Shown: positions 14,671 through 23,355 of the stretch, piece by piece | Numbering within the stretch: the stretch's first letter is position 1 | Layout: every line of letters begins with the position of its first letter | NCBI RefSeq assembly: GCF_001458315.1 | Contig: NZ_CYRX01000009.1 | Location: 150,518 to 214,517 of the forward strand | Direction of reading: 5' to 3' | Length of the DNA: 64,000 nt | Source: Thalassobacter stenotrophicus | GTDB lineage: Bacteria > Pseudomonadota > Alphaproteobacteria > Rhodobacterales > Rhodobacteraceae | Position numbers and translations under genes: made by a program | Notes under the pieces: generated by a model | The model's input: only the letters and a program-made list of their open reading frames with translations | Databases searched by the model: none | Told to the model about the DNA's origin: nothing

Positions 14671-15846
14671 ATGGCTAAGGAAAAGTTTGAACGTTCTAAA
14701 CCGCACGTTAACATTGGCACGATTGGCCACGTTGACCACGGCAAGACGACCCTGACGGCAGCGATCACGAAGTACTTTGGCGACTTCCAAGCGTATGACC
14801 AGATTGACGGCGCGCCCGAAGAGAAAGCCCGCGGCATCACGATCTCGACTGCACACGTTGAGTATGAGACCGAAGGCCGTCACTACGCCCACGTTGATTG
14901 CCCCGGCCACGCCGACTACGTCAAAAACATGATCACCGGTGCGGCGCAGATGGATGGCGCAATCCTGGTTGTGAACGCAGCCGATGGCCCCATGCCCCAA
15001 ACACGTGAGCACATCCTGCTCGGCCGCCAGGTGGGTATCCCCTACATGGTCGTGTACATGAACAAAGTCGACCAAGTGGACGACGAAGAGCTGCTCGAGC
15101 TGGTTGAAATGGAAATCCGTGAGCTGCTGTCCTCGTATGAGTACCCCGGCGACGACATCCCCGTTGTGCCCGGTTCGGCTCTTGCAGCCCTCGAAGGCCG
15201 CGACGAGAACATCGGTGAGTCCTCGATCCGCAAGCTGATGGAAGAGGTTGACGCCTACATCCCAACGCCTGCACGTGCTGTTGACCAGCCGTTCCTGATG
15301 CCCATCGAGGACGTGTTCTCGATCTCTGGCCGCGGGACTGTTGTGACGGGCCGTATCGAGCGTGGCGTTCTGAACGTTGGCGACGAGATCGAAATCGTTG
15401 GTATTCGCGACACATCGAAAACAACCTGTACCGGTGTTGAAATGTTCCGCAAGCTGCTGGACCGTGGTGAAGCTGGTGACAACGTTGGCGCCCTGCTGCG
15501 CGGTGTTGACCGTGAAGGCGTTGAGCGTGGCCAGGTGCTGTGTAAGCCCGCGTCCGTGAAGCCCCACACGAAGTTCGAAGCTGAGGCCTACATTCTGACC
15601 AAAGAAGAAGGTGGCCGTCACACGCCATTCTTCGCGAACTACCGTCCCCAGTTCTACTTCCGTACAACGGACGTGACCGGCACGGTTGAGCTGCCCGCAG
15701 GCACTGAAATGGTGATGCCCGGCGACAACCTGAAGTTCAACGTTGAGCTGATTGCACCGATCGCCATGGAGCAAGGCCTGCGCTTTGCTATCCGTGAAGG
15801 TGGCCGCACAGTCGGCGCCGGCGTGGTGTCGAACATCACTGAGTAA
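14671..15846 (+). CDS. tuf: Elongation factor Tu
   Basis: EF-Tu delivers aminoacyl-tRNA to the ribosomal A site as a GTP complex. The 391-residue product has GHVDHGKTT (G1), DCPGHADYV (G3) and NKVDQVDD (G4). The effector region is RGITIS, followed by domains II and III ending in GVVSNITE. The start is supported by GAGG upstream (about 14660). It closes the str operon; a strong terminator follows. Many Rhodobacterales carry a second tuf elsewhere, which this window cannot show. Confidence 0.98.
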   Translation: MAKEKFERSKPHVNIGTIGHVDHGKTTLTAAITKYFGDFQAYDQIDGAPEEKARGITISTAHVEYETEGRHYAHVDCPGHADYVKNMITGAAQMDGAILVVNAADGPMPQTREHILLGRQVGIPYMVVYMNKVDQVDDEELLELVEMEIRELLSSYEYPGDDIPVVPGSALAALEGRDENIGESSIRKLMEEVDAYIPTPARAVDQPFLMPIEDVFSISGRGTVVTGRIERGVLNVGDEIEIVGIRDTSKTTCTGVEMFRKLLDRGEAGDNVGALLRGVDREGVERGQVLCKPASVKPHTKFEAEAYILTKEEGGRHTPFFANYRPQFYFRTTDVTGTVELPAGTEMVMPGDNLKFNVELIAPIAMEQGLRFAIREGGRTVGAGVVSNITE

Positions 15847-15868
15847 GGCCTGTTTGTTCGCAAACGCC
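15847..15868 (+). promoter_or_regulatory. UUCG-capped hairpin after tuf
   Basis: GTTTG (15852-15856) and CAAAC (15861-15865) close a TTCG tetraloop, extended by GGC and GCC outside. It directly follows the tuf stop and probably protects the 3' end together with the terminator downstream. Confidence 0.45.
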
Positions 15869-15885
15869 CTACGGCAGAAATAGAA

Positions 15886-15916
15886 AAGGCCGCCCACCTT
15901 GGGCGGCCTTTTTTGT
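15886..15916 (+). terminator. Terminator of the str operon
   Basis: AAGGCCGCCC (15886-15895) pairs with GGGCGGCCTT (15901-15910) and is followed by a run of T. It ends rpsL-rpsG-fusA-tuf. The remaining 15917-16009 holds no gene I can support. Confidence 0.9.
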
Positions 15917-16009
15917 GTGCGGGGAAGGGTAGTGTAGCGGCATAAGTGGTCCGCCCTAGTGGAAGCCTCGTAATCATGGCTGCAAACGAAACCAGCCCGC
16001 ACTCAGCAC

Positions 16010-16038
16010 TTGCGCCAACATGCGACTCCCCCTATACG
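16010..16038 (+). promoter_or_regulatory. Promoter for the S10 operon
   Basis: TTGCGC (16010-16015), 17 bp and TATACG (16033-16038), preceded by CCCC as in the rpsL promoter. The predicted start near 16045 puts the attenuator hairpin within about ten nucleotides of the 5' end. Confidence 0.6.
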
Positions 16039-16052
16039 CGCGTTACGACATT

Positions 16053-16079
16053 GGGTCACGTTCGCGTGGCCCTCTTTTT
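16053..16079 (+). terminator. Leader attenuator of rpsJ
   Basis: GGGTCACG (16053-16060), a TTCG loop and CGTGGCCC (16065-16072) form a stable stem, followed by TCTTTTT. This is a complete intrinsic terminator inside the rpsJ leader, 80 nt before the gene. In enterobacteria L4 controls the S10 operon partly by leader termination. A similar role here is inference. Confidence 0.65.
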
Positions 16080-16158
16080 GTCGTGGTCTCGACGAGGGCA
16101 GCGGGTGGTCCGAAGTCCTCCTCTCAGACCCAAATGCTGATACGAAAGGCCTTCCCTC

Positions 16159-16479
16159 ATGAAGAGCCAAAACATCCGTATTCGGTTGAAAGCGTTTGAC
16201 TACCGCGTCCTCGACGCAAGTGCTGCAGAAATTGTAAGCACGGCCAAACGCACCGGCGCCAACGTACGTGGCCCGATTCCGATGCCGAACAAGATCGAAA
16301 AATTCACCGTCCTGCGTGGTCCGCACATCGACAAGAAGTCGCGCGATCAGTGGGAAATCCGCACGCACAAGCGGATGCTGGACATCGTTGATCCCACCCC
16401 CCAGACCGTTGACGCGCTGATGAAGCTCGACCTCGCAGCTGGTGTGGCCGTGGACATCTCCGTGATGGAGACAAGCTGA
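16159..16479 (+). CDS. rpsJ: 30S ribosomal protein S10
   Basis: S10 is part of the 30S head and, as NusE, of antitermination complexes. The 106-residue protein has the [14 protein letters not shown] start, the [19 protein letters not shown] loop region and the [12 protein letters not shown] segment, all standard. It starts at 16159 behind AAAGG. Its TGA stop overlaps the rplC ATG by one base (TGATG), so translation is coupled. It leads the four-gene S10 block. Confidence 0.97.
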   Translation: MKSQNIRIRLKAFDYRVLDASAAEIVSTAKRTGANVRGPIPMPNKIEKFTVLRGPHIDKKSRDQWEIRTHKRMLDIVDPTPQTVDALMKLDLAAGVAVDISVMETS

Positions 16480-17207
16480 TGCGTGCCGGTATCCTCGCCA
16501 AAAAGCTGGGCATGACCCGGCTGTTCATGGAAGACGGTAAGCAGATCCCTGTGACCGTTCTCCACCTCGACAACCTCCAGGTCGTTGCACAACGCACCAT
16601 GGACCGCGACGGCTACACAGCTGTTCAGCTCGGTGCTGGTGACGCGAAAGCAAAGCGCACATCCAAAGCGATGCGCGGCGTGTTTTCCGCAGCCAACGTT
16701 GCGCCCAAGCGTAAGCTGGTTGAGTTCCGCGTTGAAGAAGACGGCTTGATCGAAGTCGGTGCAGAGCTTTCGGCTGAGCACTTCCTTCAAGGTCAAAAGG
16801 TCGACGTGACCGGGACCTCGATTGGTAAAGGCTTTGCCGGTGCTATGAAGCGTCACAACTTTGGCGGTCTTCGCGCCACGCACGGTGTGTCGATTTCGCA
16901 CCGTTCGCACGGGTCTACGGGCCAGTGTCAGGACCCAGGTCGCGTGTTCAAAGGCAAGAAAATGGCCGGTCACATGGGTGCTGCCCGCGTGACGACCCAA
17001 AACCTCGAAGTCGTGAAAACCGACGCTGAGCGTGGCCTCGTTATGATCAAGGGCGCTGTCCCTGGATCAAAAGGCGGTTGGGTTACGGTCAAGGACGCTG
17101 TGAAAAAGAAGGCCCCTGAGGGTCTGCCTTTCCCAGCTGGTCTGAAATCCACTGCTGCTGCTGAAGCGCCTGTCGCTGATGCGCCCGCTGAAGGGGGTGA
17201 AGCATGA
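16479..17207 (+). CDS. rplC: 50S ribosomal protein L3
   Basis: L3 is an early 23S-binding assembly protein reaching toward the peptidyl-transferase centre. The 242 residues exceed the 209 of Escherichia coli because of a C-terminal Ala/Pro/Glu-rich tail (about 215-242). The core motifs [33 protein letters not shown] and the loop that carries the conserved Gln are present. Start overlaps the rpsJ stop by one base, and its own stop overlaps rplD by four (ATGA). Confidence 0.97.
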   Translation: MRAGILAKKLGMTRLFMEDGKQIPVTVLHLDNLQVVAQRTMDRDGYTAVQLGAGDAKAKRTSKAMRGVFSAANVAPKRKLVEFRVEEDGLIEVGAELSAEHFLQGQKVDVTGTSIGKGFAGAMKRHNFGGLRATHGVSISHRSHGSTGQCQDPGRVFKGKKMAGHMGAARVTTQNLEVVKTDAERGLVMIKGAVPGSKGGWVTVKDAVKKKAPEGLPFPAGLKSTAAAEAPVADAPAEGGEA

Positions 17208-17821
17208 AACTTGATGTGATCAATCTGGACGGCGGCAAAGCTGGTTCCGTTGAACTCTCCGAGGACCTGTTCGGTCTGGAACCCCGTGCGGACATCCTGC
17301 ACCGTGTGGTCCGTTGGCAGCGTAACAACGCACAAGCCGGCACCCACAAGGTCAAGACCCGTTCGGAAGTCAGCTACTCGACCAAGAAGATCTATCGCCA
17401 AAAAGGCACCGGTGGCGCACGCCACGGCGCTCGCTCGGCACCGATCTTCCGCGGTGGTGGTGTCTACAAGGGCCCAACGCCCCGCAGCCACGGCCACGAG
17501 CTGACCAAAAAATTCCGCAAGCTGGGTCTGCGCCACGCGCTGTCCGCAAAAGCAAAAGCGGGCGAACTGGTTGTGATCGAGAACGCATCCACTGCTGGTA
17601 AAACCGCAGCATTGGCCAAGCAGATCAAAGAGCTGGGCTGGAAGCGCGCATTGGTGATCGACGGAGCAACTGTGGACGAAAACTTCGCCCGCGCAGCTGC
17701 GAACATCACCGGGCTCGACATTTTGCCGAGCATGGGTGCAAACGTATACGACATCCTGCGCCGTGACACGCTTGTGCTCACGAAAGCAGCTGTCGAAGCA
17801 CTGGAGGCTCGCCTGTCATGA
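17204..17821 (+). CDS. rplD: 50S ribosomal protein L4
   Basis: L4 lines the exit tunnel and in many proteobacteria represses the S10 operon. The 205-residue product has the extended tunnel loop with [17 protein letters not shown] and [13 protein letters not shown], followed by the globular end with [13 protein letters not shown]. Overlaps of four bases with rplC upstream and rplW downstream show a tightly coupled unit. If it regulates this operon, the leader hairpin at 16053-16079 is the obvious target. Confidence 0.97.
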   Translation: MKLDVINLDGGKAGSVELSEDLFGLEPRADILHRVVRWQRNNAQAGTHKVKTRSEVSYSTKKIYRQKGTGGARHGARSAPIFRGGGVYKGPTPRSHGHELTKKFRKLGLRHALSAKAKAGELVVIENASTAGKTAALAKQIKELGWKRALVIDGATVDENFARAAANITGLDILPSMGANVYDILRRDTLVLTKAAVEALEARLS

Positions 17822-18114
17822 GCACGGAAGCAAAACACTACGATGTGGTGCGCAAGCCGATCATCACCGAGAAAGCCACTATGGCTTCTGAGAACGGTGC
17901 TGTCGTGTTTGAAGTTGCCATCGATGCGAACAAACCTGCGATCAAAGAAGCCGTTGAAAGCCTCTTTGGTGTGAAGGTGAAGGCGGTCAACACGACGATC
18001 ACCAAAGGCAAGGTCAAGCGTTTCCGGGGTCAGCTCGGCAAGCGTAAAGACGTCAAGAAAGCCTACGTGACGCTCGAAGAGGGCAACACGATCGACGTAA
18101 GCACTGGTCTGTAA
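17818..18114 (+). CDS. rplW: 50S ribosomal protein L23
   Basis: L23 sits at the tunnel exit and docks trigger factor and SRP. The 98-residue protein has the [10 protein letters not shown] start, the [17 protein letters not shown] region and the [15 protein letters not shown] loop. The start overlaps rplD by four bases. A strong terminator follows directly, so rplB, normally the next gene of the same operon, must be expressed separately. Confidence 0.97.
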   Translation: MSTEAKHYDVVRKPIITEKATMASENGAVVFEVAIDANKPAIKEAVESLFGVKVKAVNTTITKGKVKRFRGQLGKRKDVKKAYVTLEEGNTIDVSTGL

Positions 18115-18139
18115 GCTTTCGAGCTTCGCTAGAATTGGA

Positions 18140-18170
18140 AACCCCGGCCGCGAAAGTGGCCGGGGTTTTT
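18140..18170 (+). terminator. Terminator after rplW, inside the S10 gene order
   Basis: AACCCCGGCC (18140-18149) pairs with GGCCGGGGTT (18158-18167) across GCGAAAGT and leads into TTTTT. It splits the usual rplW-rplB continuity and is followed by an insertion. Confidence 0.92.
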
Positions 18171-18562
18171 CGTTTTTGAGGTTTCGTGTCGTTTATGCGC
18201 GCCGTTTGAAGTTAACGAATGGCGAAAAGTGGGGACCTTCCGGTGGCCTAATGAATAATTTCAGCGCTATCTTGTGATTATTTGACACCTAAAACGATTG
18301 TTTTCGGCGCATCTTCATCTTTCTAAATTCACGAAATGCGCTTTGCATCCTGCGAAAACCCTTTGGGCTGCCTGAGTTAGCAGTTGCCCGGTTGTTGGCC
18401 CTGCCGCTGGGTTAATGTGTCTTAAGTTAAATCAACTTTTTTGGCACGTATCTTGCTGTTTTCAATAACGAATTATTAAGCATCCCGCCGCAAAACAGAC
18501 AAATCGGCTAGCCTATTTTGGTGAAGACAGGCCGAGTATGCATTTGAAAAATAAGGCTGAGT
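18171..18562 (+). other. AT-rich spacer before the acyltransferase
   Basis: This 392-base stretch is clearly richer in A and T than its surroundings and holds no credible gene. AGGCCGAGTATG at 18529-18540 is repeated imperfectly as AGGCTGAGTATG at 18554-18565, the second copy including the start codon of the next gene. A TTGACA lies near 18283 without a good -10. The composition suggests acquired DNA. Confidence 0.5.
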
Positions 18563-19762
18563 ATGACCATTTCTCCCGCTTCGGAATTTTCCAACTCCTC
18601 ACAAGGCGCGGGCCCTCTGCGGTCTACTGGCCATTTGCATCAAGACATTTCAGCTTGGACCGCCCTGCGCGCGTTTGCGTGCGTATGGGTGGTCCTTTTT
18701 CATTTTGACCAGCGTTTTGAGACATCGCTTGGTGGGGCATTTGTTGCAAACGGCTACCTCGCGGTGGATCTGTTTTTCGTGCTGTCGGGCGCGGTCATTT
18801 TCCACGTTTACGGAGCGGCGTTGGCAGACAAGCGTTTTTCATGGCGCTTGTTTCTCTGGAAGCGGTTTGCCCGTTTGTATCCTGTTCACTTTGTGACCTT
18901 GATTGCAGCCGTGGCGATTTTGTACGGCGGTGCGGCTGCCGGATTGGGGCAAGCGCCTGAATACTATCTTGGCACGGTTTTGGTCGCCAACCTCTTTGCG
19001 CTGCATGGGTTTGGCGTGTTGGAGGAATTAACCCTTAATTACCCCTCCTGGTCCATTAGTGCCGAGATTGCCGCCTATGCTTTGTTTCCGGTCTTGGCCT
19101 ACCCATGCTTGGTCTGGCCGCGCAAAGTTTTGGTTCGCGCGGGTGTAGCGGTCTTCCTTGCGATCATCATCGCTGTTGAACTTGCGCCCGAACACATTTT
19201 TCCCAGCAACCCGCGTGGCCAAAAGCTGACCAGCCTTACGTATAATTTCTCGTTTCTGCGTGTCCTGCCTGAGTTCCTTTTGGGCCTTATCGTCTGCCGT
19301 TGCCTCAGTGGGGTGGGGCGGTTGTCTTCGCGGACATCGATGCTCGCGCTCGGCGTGATCATAGGGGGGATGATGCTGTGCCTGCTGACTGGTCAGGATT
19401 GGGCATTCGTCCTCGCTGGGGCCGCGCTGGTTGGGCTATTGTTCATCGGACAGTTCCAGCCCCCCAGCTGGATGATCTTTCTCGGCACGATCAGCTATTC
19501 GGTGTACATGGTGCACGCGCTTGTTGCGATCACTCTCTTCAAGGGTATTGAGCGGGTTGGGGGCTATCCCGACAATGCGGTTCCGCTCTTTTGGTGGCCT
19601 CTTACCATAGCCATCACTCTAGGTGCGGGGTATCTTATGTGGCGTTTCGTGGAGGAGCCTATGCGTCAATATTTGACCACTCCTCGGCGCACGACAGCGT
19701 CCAAGCACGGTAGGGGCGGACCGGCACCAGAATACCCCCGCGCTGATGCCTTTCCGCGATAG
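18563..19762 (+). CDS. Membrane acyltransferase, family 3 (OafA-like)
   Basis: Integral membrane acyltransferases of this family move acyl groups onto exported sugars, lipopolysaccharide, glucans or similar acceptors; the acceptor here is unknown. The 399-residue product begins its fold with LRAFACVWVVLFHF, carrying the family's Arg and His, then YLAVDLFFVLSG and RFARLYPVHF. About ten membrane helices follow, and the last is before EEPMRQYL. Start at 18563 has AAGG 6 nt upstream. It sits alone between the rplW terminator and the rplB promoter, behind an AT-rich spacer. That points to insertion of a non-ribosomal gene into the S10 operon. Its C-terminal 30 residues are basic and low in complexity. 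Confidence 0.85.
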   Translation: MTISPASEFSNSSQGAGPLRSTGHLHQDISAWTALRAFACVWVVLFHFDQRFETSLGGAFVANGYLAVDLFFVLSGAVIFHVYGAALADKRFSWRLFLWKRFARLYPVHFVTLIAAVAILYGGAAAGLGQAPEYYLGTVLVANLFALHGFGVLEELTLNYPSWSISAEIAAYALFPVLAYPCLVWPRKVLVRAGVAVFLAIIIAVELAPEHIFPSNPRGQKLTSLTYNFSFLRVLPEFLLGLIVCRCLSGVGRLSSRTSMLALGVIIGGMMLCLLTGQDWAFVLAGAALVGLLFIGQFQPPSWMIFLGTISYSVYMVHALVAITLFKGIERVGGYPDNAVPLFWWPLTIAITLGAGYLMWRFVEEPMRQYLTTPRRTTASKHGRGGPAPEYPRADAFPR

Positions 19763-19806
19763 GCCACGATGGCTGCGGTTTGGAGGGCTTTTCGGATCCC
19801 AACCGC

Positions 19807-19835
19807 TTGACCCCATCGCGCAATGCTCCTAACAG
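19807..19835 (+). promoter_or_regulatory. Promoter restarting the S10 operon at rplB
   Basis: TTGACC (19807-19812), a 17-bp spacer and TAACAG (19830-19835). It lies just after the inserted acyltransferase and would give a leader of about 184 nt before rplB. Confidence 0.5.
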
Positions 19836-19850
19836 ACATCATCGCAACAC

Positions 19851-19870
19851 GCCCCGGATTCGTCCGGGGC
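19851..19870 (+). promoter_or_regulatory. UUCG hairpin at the start of the rplB leader
   Basis: GCCCCGGA (19851-19858), TTCG and TCCGGGGC (19863-19870), extended by CAC and GTG outside. It would lie about ten bases into the mRNA. Unlike the rpsJ leader hairpin it is not followed by a T-run (TGTGCGTTTG), so stabilisation is as likely as attenuation. Confidence 0.5.
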
Positions 19871-20025
19871 TGTGCGTTTGGTCGGACGGGTGTGTAACTG
19901 TGCATCAAAATGACCCGGAACAAAGCGCCTTCAACAGCGCAATGTTCCGCATTCGCCGGCCACCTCCGGGGGGCTTTACATAGCGGGAGCGCAGGCTCTC
20001 GCCCAGACAACGGAAGACAGTAAAC

Positions 20026-20868
20026 ATGGCACTAAAGTCGTATAAGCCGACGACGCCGGGCCAGCGCGGGCTGGTTCTGATCGACCGTTCGGAGCTGTGG
20101 AAAGGTCGCCCTGTAAAGGCGCTGACCCAAGGCCTCACCAAAAATGGTGGCCGCAACAACACCGGACGGATCACGATGCGCCGCAAAGGCGGGGGCGCCA
20201 AGCGTCTCTATCGTATCGTCGATTTCAAACGTACAAAAATGGATGTAACGGCCACGGTCGAACGCATCGAATATGACCCCAACCGGACTGCGTTCATCGC
20301 GCTCGTACGGTATGCCGACAATGAGCAAGCCTACATCCTGGCGCCTCAGCGTCTGAGCATTGGCGATCAGGTTGTTTCGTCCGCTAAGGCCGACATCAAG
20401 CCCGGTAACGCGATGCCTTTCTCCGGCATGCCCATCGGTACGATTGTGCACAACGTTGAGCTGAAGCCAGGCAAAGGCGGCCAGATCGCTCGTGCCGCTG
20501 GTACCTACGCCCAATTCGTTGGTCGTGATGGTTCCTACGCTCAGATCCGTCTGTCCTCCGGCGAGCTGCGTCTCGTGCGTCAGGAGTGCATGGCAACGGT
20601 TGGTGCGGTCTCGAACCCCGATAACTCCAACCAGAACTTCGGTAAGGCTGGTCGCAACCGTCACAAGGGCATCCGTCCCTCTGTGCGTGGTGTGGTCATG
20701 AACCCGATCGATCACCCTCACGGTGGTGGTGAAGGTCGGACATCCGGTGGTCGTCACCCAGTGACACCATGGGGTAAGCCCACCAAAGGTGCTCGTACCC
20801 GTAACAAAAACAAAGCGTCCAGCAAGCTGATCATCCGCTCGCGGCACGCCAAGAAGAAGGGGCGGTAA
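20026..20868 (+). CDS. rplB: 50S ribosomal protein L2
   Basis: L2 is needed for subunit joining and for peptidyl-transferase activity. The 280-residue protein starts [15 protein letters not shown] and carries [20 protein letters not shown] and the highly conserved [13 protein letters not shown], including the His near the catalytic centre. It ends with a basic tail. Three bases separate its stop from rpsS. This is the first gene of the second S10 block, restarted after the acyltransferase insertion. Confidence 0.98.
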   Translation: MALKSYKPTTPGQRGLVLIDRSELWKGRPVKALTQGLTKNGGRNNTGRITMRRKGGGAKRLYRIVDFKRTKMDVTATVERIEYDPNRTAFIALVRYADNEQAYILAPQRLSIGDQVVSSAKADIKPGNAMPFSGMPIGTIVHNVELKPGKGGQIARAAGTYAQFVGRDGSYAQIRLSSGELRLVRQECMATVGAVSNPDNSNQNFGKAGRNRHKGIRPSVRGVVMNPIDHPHGGGEGRTSGGRHPVTPWGKPTKGARTRNKNKASSKLIIRSRHAKKKGR

Positions 20869-20871
20869 TCC

Positions 20872-21153
20872 ATGTCTCGCTCTGTTTGGAAGGGTCCTTT
20901 TGTCGACGCTTATGTCCTCAAAAAGGCCGAGAAAGCCCGCGACAGCGGTCGTCTGAACGACGTGATCAAAATTTGGTCGCGCCGCTCTACAATTCTGCCC
21001 CAGTTCGTGGGCCTCACCTTTGGTGTGTACAACGGCCACAAGCACGTGCCCGTGAACATCACCGAAGAGATGATCGGCCAGAAGTTCGGGGAATACTCGC
21101 CGACGCGTACCTACTACGGTCACGCCGCCGATAAAAAAGCAAAGAGGAAGTAA
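20872..21153 (+). CDS. rpsS: 30S ribosomal protein S19
   Basis: S19 binds 16S rRNA in the head together with S13. The 93-residue product reads [22 protein letters not shown] and includes the [14 protein letters not shown] and [18 protein letters not shown] motifs, the usual set. Its start lies 3 nt after rplB and rplV begins 3 nt after its stop. Confidence 0.97.
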   Translation: MSRSVWKGPFVDAYVLKKAEKARDSGRLNDVIKIWSRRSTILPQFVGLTFGVYNGHKHVPVNITEEMIGQKFGEYSPTRTYYGHAADKKAKRK

Positions 21154-21156
21154 GCC

Positions 21157-21537
21157 ATGGGTAAGGAAAAAAACGCCCGCCGCGTGGCCGACAATGAGGC
21201 TATGGCGAAAGTCCGCATGCTGCGTACTTCTCCCCAGAAGCTGAACCTCGTCGCTGGTCTGATCCGTGGCAAGAAAGTGGACAAGGCTCTGTCCGACCTC
21301 ACTTTCTCCAAAAAGCGTATCGCGATTGACGTGAAGAAATGCCTTCAGTCCGCTATCGCGAACGGTGAAAACAACCACAACCTGGATGTCGATGAGCTGA
21401 TCGTGGCGGAAGCCTATGTCGGCAAGAACCTGACCATGAAGCGCGGTCGCCCGCGGGCACGTGGTCGTTTCGGCAAGATCGTTAAGCCCTTCGCAGAGCT
21501 GACAATCGTCGTCCGTCAAGTCGAGGAGCAAGCATAA
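21157..21537 (+). CDS. rplV: 50S ribosomal protein L22
   Basis: L22 forms part of the exit tunnel with a long beta-hairpin that affects macrolide response. The 126-residue product has the [15 protein letters not shown] and LMTFSKKR-like [10 protein letters not shown] segments. The hairpin region, [17 protein letters not shown], is unaltered. The stop TAA overlaps the rpsC ATG by one base (TAATG). Confidence 0.97.
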   Translation: MGKEKNARRVADNEAMAKVRMLRTSPQKLNLVAGLIRGKKVDKALSDLTFSKKRIAIDVKKCLQSAIANGENNHNLDVDELIVAEAYVGKNLTMKRGRPRARGRFGKIVKPFAELTIVVRQVEEQA

Positions 21538-22247
21538 TGGGTCAGAAGGTTAATCCGATTGGCATGCGCCTGCAGGTGAACCGCACCTGGGACAGCCGCT
21601 GGTACGCCGACACCAAAGACTACGGTGATCTGCTTCTTGAGGATCTCGCGATCCGCGCGTTCATTGAAAAAGAGTGCGTTCAGGCCGGCATCAGCCGCGT
21701 CATCATCGAACGTCCTCACAAAAAGTGCCGCGTTACCGTGCACACTGCGCGCCCTGGCGTCATCATCGGCAAGAAAGGCGCAGACATTGAAACCCTGCGT
21801 CGCAAACTTGCTGCGATGACCGACAGCGAGCTGCACCTCAACGTTGTTGAAGTGCGCAAGCCTGAGCTTGACGCTGCCCTCGTGGCCGAAAGCATCGCGC
21901 AGCAGCTCGAGCGTCGTGTGTCCTTCCGTCGTGCCATGAAGCGCGCCGTACAGAACGCAATGCGTATGGGTGCCCTCGGCATTCGTGTGAACGTTGCGGG
22001 CCGTCTCGGTGGCGCCGAAATCGCACGGACTGAATGGTACCGTGAGGGCCGCGTGCCCTTGCACACACTGCGTGCGGACATCGACTACGCTCACGCCGAA
22101 GGTTCCACTGCTTACGGGATCATCGGGATCAAGGTCTGGATCTTCAAAGGTGAGATCATGGAGCACGATCCTGCGGCACGTGACCGTAAGGCCCAGGAAC
22201 TCCAAGACGGCCCAGCACCTCGCGGTGCAGGTGGCGGTCGTCGCTAG
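21537..22247 (+). CDS. rpsC: 30S ribosomal protein S3
   Basis: S3 lines the mRNA entry channel and has helicase-assisting basic residues. The 236-residue protein begins [13 protein letters not shown]. It has the KH-domain loop [11 protein letters not shown] with GKKG at about 78-81, and the C-terminal domain with [23 protein letters not shown]. It ends in a Gly/Arg-rich tail. It overlaps rplV by one base and rplP follows after 12 nt. Confidence 0.97.
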   Translation: MGQKVNPIGMRLQVNRTWDSRWYADTKDYGDLLLEDLAIRAFIEKECVQAGISRVIIERPHKKCRVTVHTARPGVIIGKKGADIETLRRKLAAMTDSELHLNVVEVRKPELDAALVAESIAQQLERRVSFRRAMKRAVQNAMRMGALGIRVNVAGRLGGAEIARTEWYREGRVPLHTLRADIDYAHAEGSTAYGIIGIKVWIFKGEIMEHDPAARDRKAQELQDGPAPRGAGGGRR

Positions 22248-22259
22248 GGAGAGAAACAG

Positions 22260-22673
22260 ATGCTTCAACCAAAGCGTACTAAATTCCGCAAAATGCACAA
22301 AGGCCGCATCCGCGGTGAGGCAAAAGGCGGGTCCGATCTGAACTTCGGGACTTACGGTCTGAAGGCTCTTCAGCCTGAGCGTATCACTGCGCGTCAGATC
22401 GAAGCTGCTCGTCGTGCCATGACGCGTCACATGAAACGTCAAGGCCGTGTCTGGATCCGGATTTTCCCCGATCTGCCCGTGACCTCGAAGCCCGTCGAAG
22501 TACGGATGGGTAAAGGTAAAGGTTCCGTGGATTACTGGGCGTGCAAAGTTAAGCCCGGCCGTGTGATGTTCGAGATCGACGGTGTATCCGAGGACGTTGC
22601 TCGTGAGGCTCTGCGCCTTGCTGCGATGAAACTGCCAATCAAAACACGGACTGTTGTTCGCGAAGATTGGTAA
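22260..22673 (+). CDS. rplP: 50S ribosomal protein L16
   Basis: L16 organises the A-site region of the 50S subunit. The 137-residue product starts [16 protein letters not shown]. It holds [22 protein letters not shown], whose Arg corresponds to the residue hydroxylated in Escherichia coli L16 by the oxygenase YcfD/RoxA. It ends with the [15 protein letters not shown] helix. In most bacteria rpmC follows at once. Here a terminator and four other genes intervene. Confidence 0.97.
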   Translation: MLQPKRTKFRKMHKGRIRGEAKGGSDLNFGTYGLKALQPERITARQIEAARRAMTRHMKRQGRVWIRIFPDLPVTSKPVEVRMGKGKGSVDYWACKVKPGRVMFEIDGVSEDVAREALRLAAMKLPIKTRTVVREDW

Positions 22674-22719
22674 GCCTTGGTCGTGGCGTCTGATGGCGCC
22701 ACACCGGTCCCAAATAAAG

Positions 22720-22750
22720 AACCCCCGCCGAGAGACCGGTGGGGGTTTTT
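22720..22750 (+). terminator. Terminator after rplP, probably bidirectional
   Basis: AACCCCCGCCG (22720-22730) pairs with CGGTGGGGGTT (22737-22747 approx., one G-U) and runs into T residues. Read from the minus strand the A-rich flank AATAAAGAA becomes a T-rich tail, so it may also stop the convergent ribonuclease gene. Confidence 0.85.
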
Positions 22751-22753
22751 CTT

Positions 22754-23248
22754 TTAGGGCAGATCAAGAACGACGCGCTTGGGTTCTAGGCGACCTGTAA
22801 TGAGGTGGCCTTTGGTTTTGACCTCCGGGAAGTCTTTTGCCCAATCCTTGAACCGGTCATTGGTGACTACCGGGGCGCCATAGTCGCGTGCGGCGCGCAG
22901 GATCATTGGGTCGGCGGGAGTGCCCTTGGGCACGACCATTACGCGATCTGTCGGCAAACCCAGCACGCGGGCAAGCGCCTTGTCGTGCTGATACTTCCCT
23001 ATCAGTAAATAGCCAGCATTCGCATCAAACACGACGCTGGGCGTGTAACCGCGTTGCTCCAGATAGGTAATGACTGCGATCACCGATTGGATTTCGGGTT
23101 TGCCTTCGCGCCAATGCATGACGTTAGAGCCGTCCAGAATAACCCAACGTTTCTTGCGCCGAAAAATGCGGAACAGCAGAGCCGCAAAAACCACCAACAT
23201 GACGACAATGGCGGTGATGTCGGTCGAATCGAATAGGGCTTGCGTCAT
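22754..23248 (-). CDS. Membrane-anchored NYN/PIN-type ribonuclease (Zc3h12a-like)
   Basis: The 164-residue product has one N-terminal membrane helix (about residues 11-28) and a basic stop (RRKKR). A nuclease domain resembling the Zc3h12a/NYN family follows. Candidate metal-binding acidic residues lie in VILDGSNVMHW, VVFDANAGY, TPADPMIL and VTNDRFKDW, in the order this family shows. It probably cuts RNA at the inner membrane; the substrate is unknown. It is convergent with rplP and shares the terminator between them. It is one of four non-ribosomal genes lodged between rplP and rpmC. The start at 23248 leaves the helix complete. Confidence 0.75.
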   Translation of the reverse strand: MTQALFDSTDITAIVVMLVVFAALLFRIFRRKKRWVILDGSNVMHWREGKPEIQSVIAVITYLEQRGYTPSVVFDANAGYLLIGKYQHDKALARVLGLPTDRVMVVPKGTPADPMILRAARDYGAPVVTNDRFKDWAKDFPEVKTKGHLITGRLEPKRVVLDLP

Positions 23249-23355
23249 CGTGATCTGTGTCCTGCCGACTGTCTGTTAAGAGCCTTCTTCTGAAACCGAA
23301 GTGTGTCCCCAATAAGGACGTCTTGCCGAAAACGAGATTGTTAGCGCGTCGGCAT

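Noticed and set aside
15946..16140. A 64-codon frame between tuf and rpsJ
   Set aside because: It spans the rpsJ promoter and attenuator and has no ribosome site or similarity.
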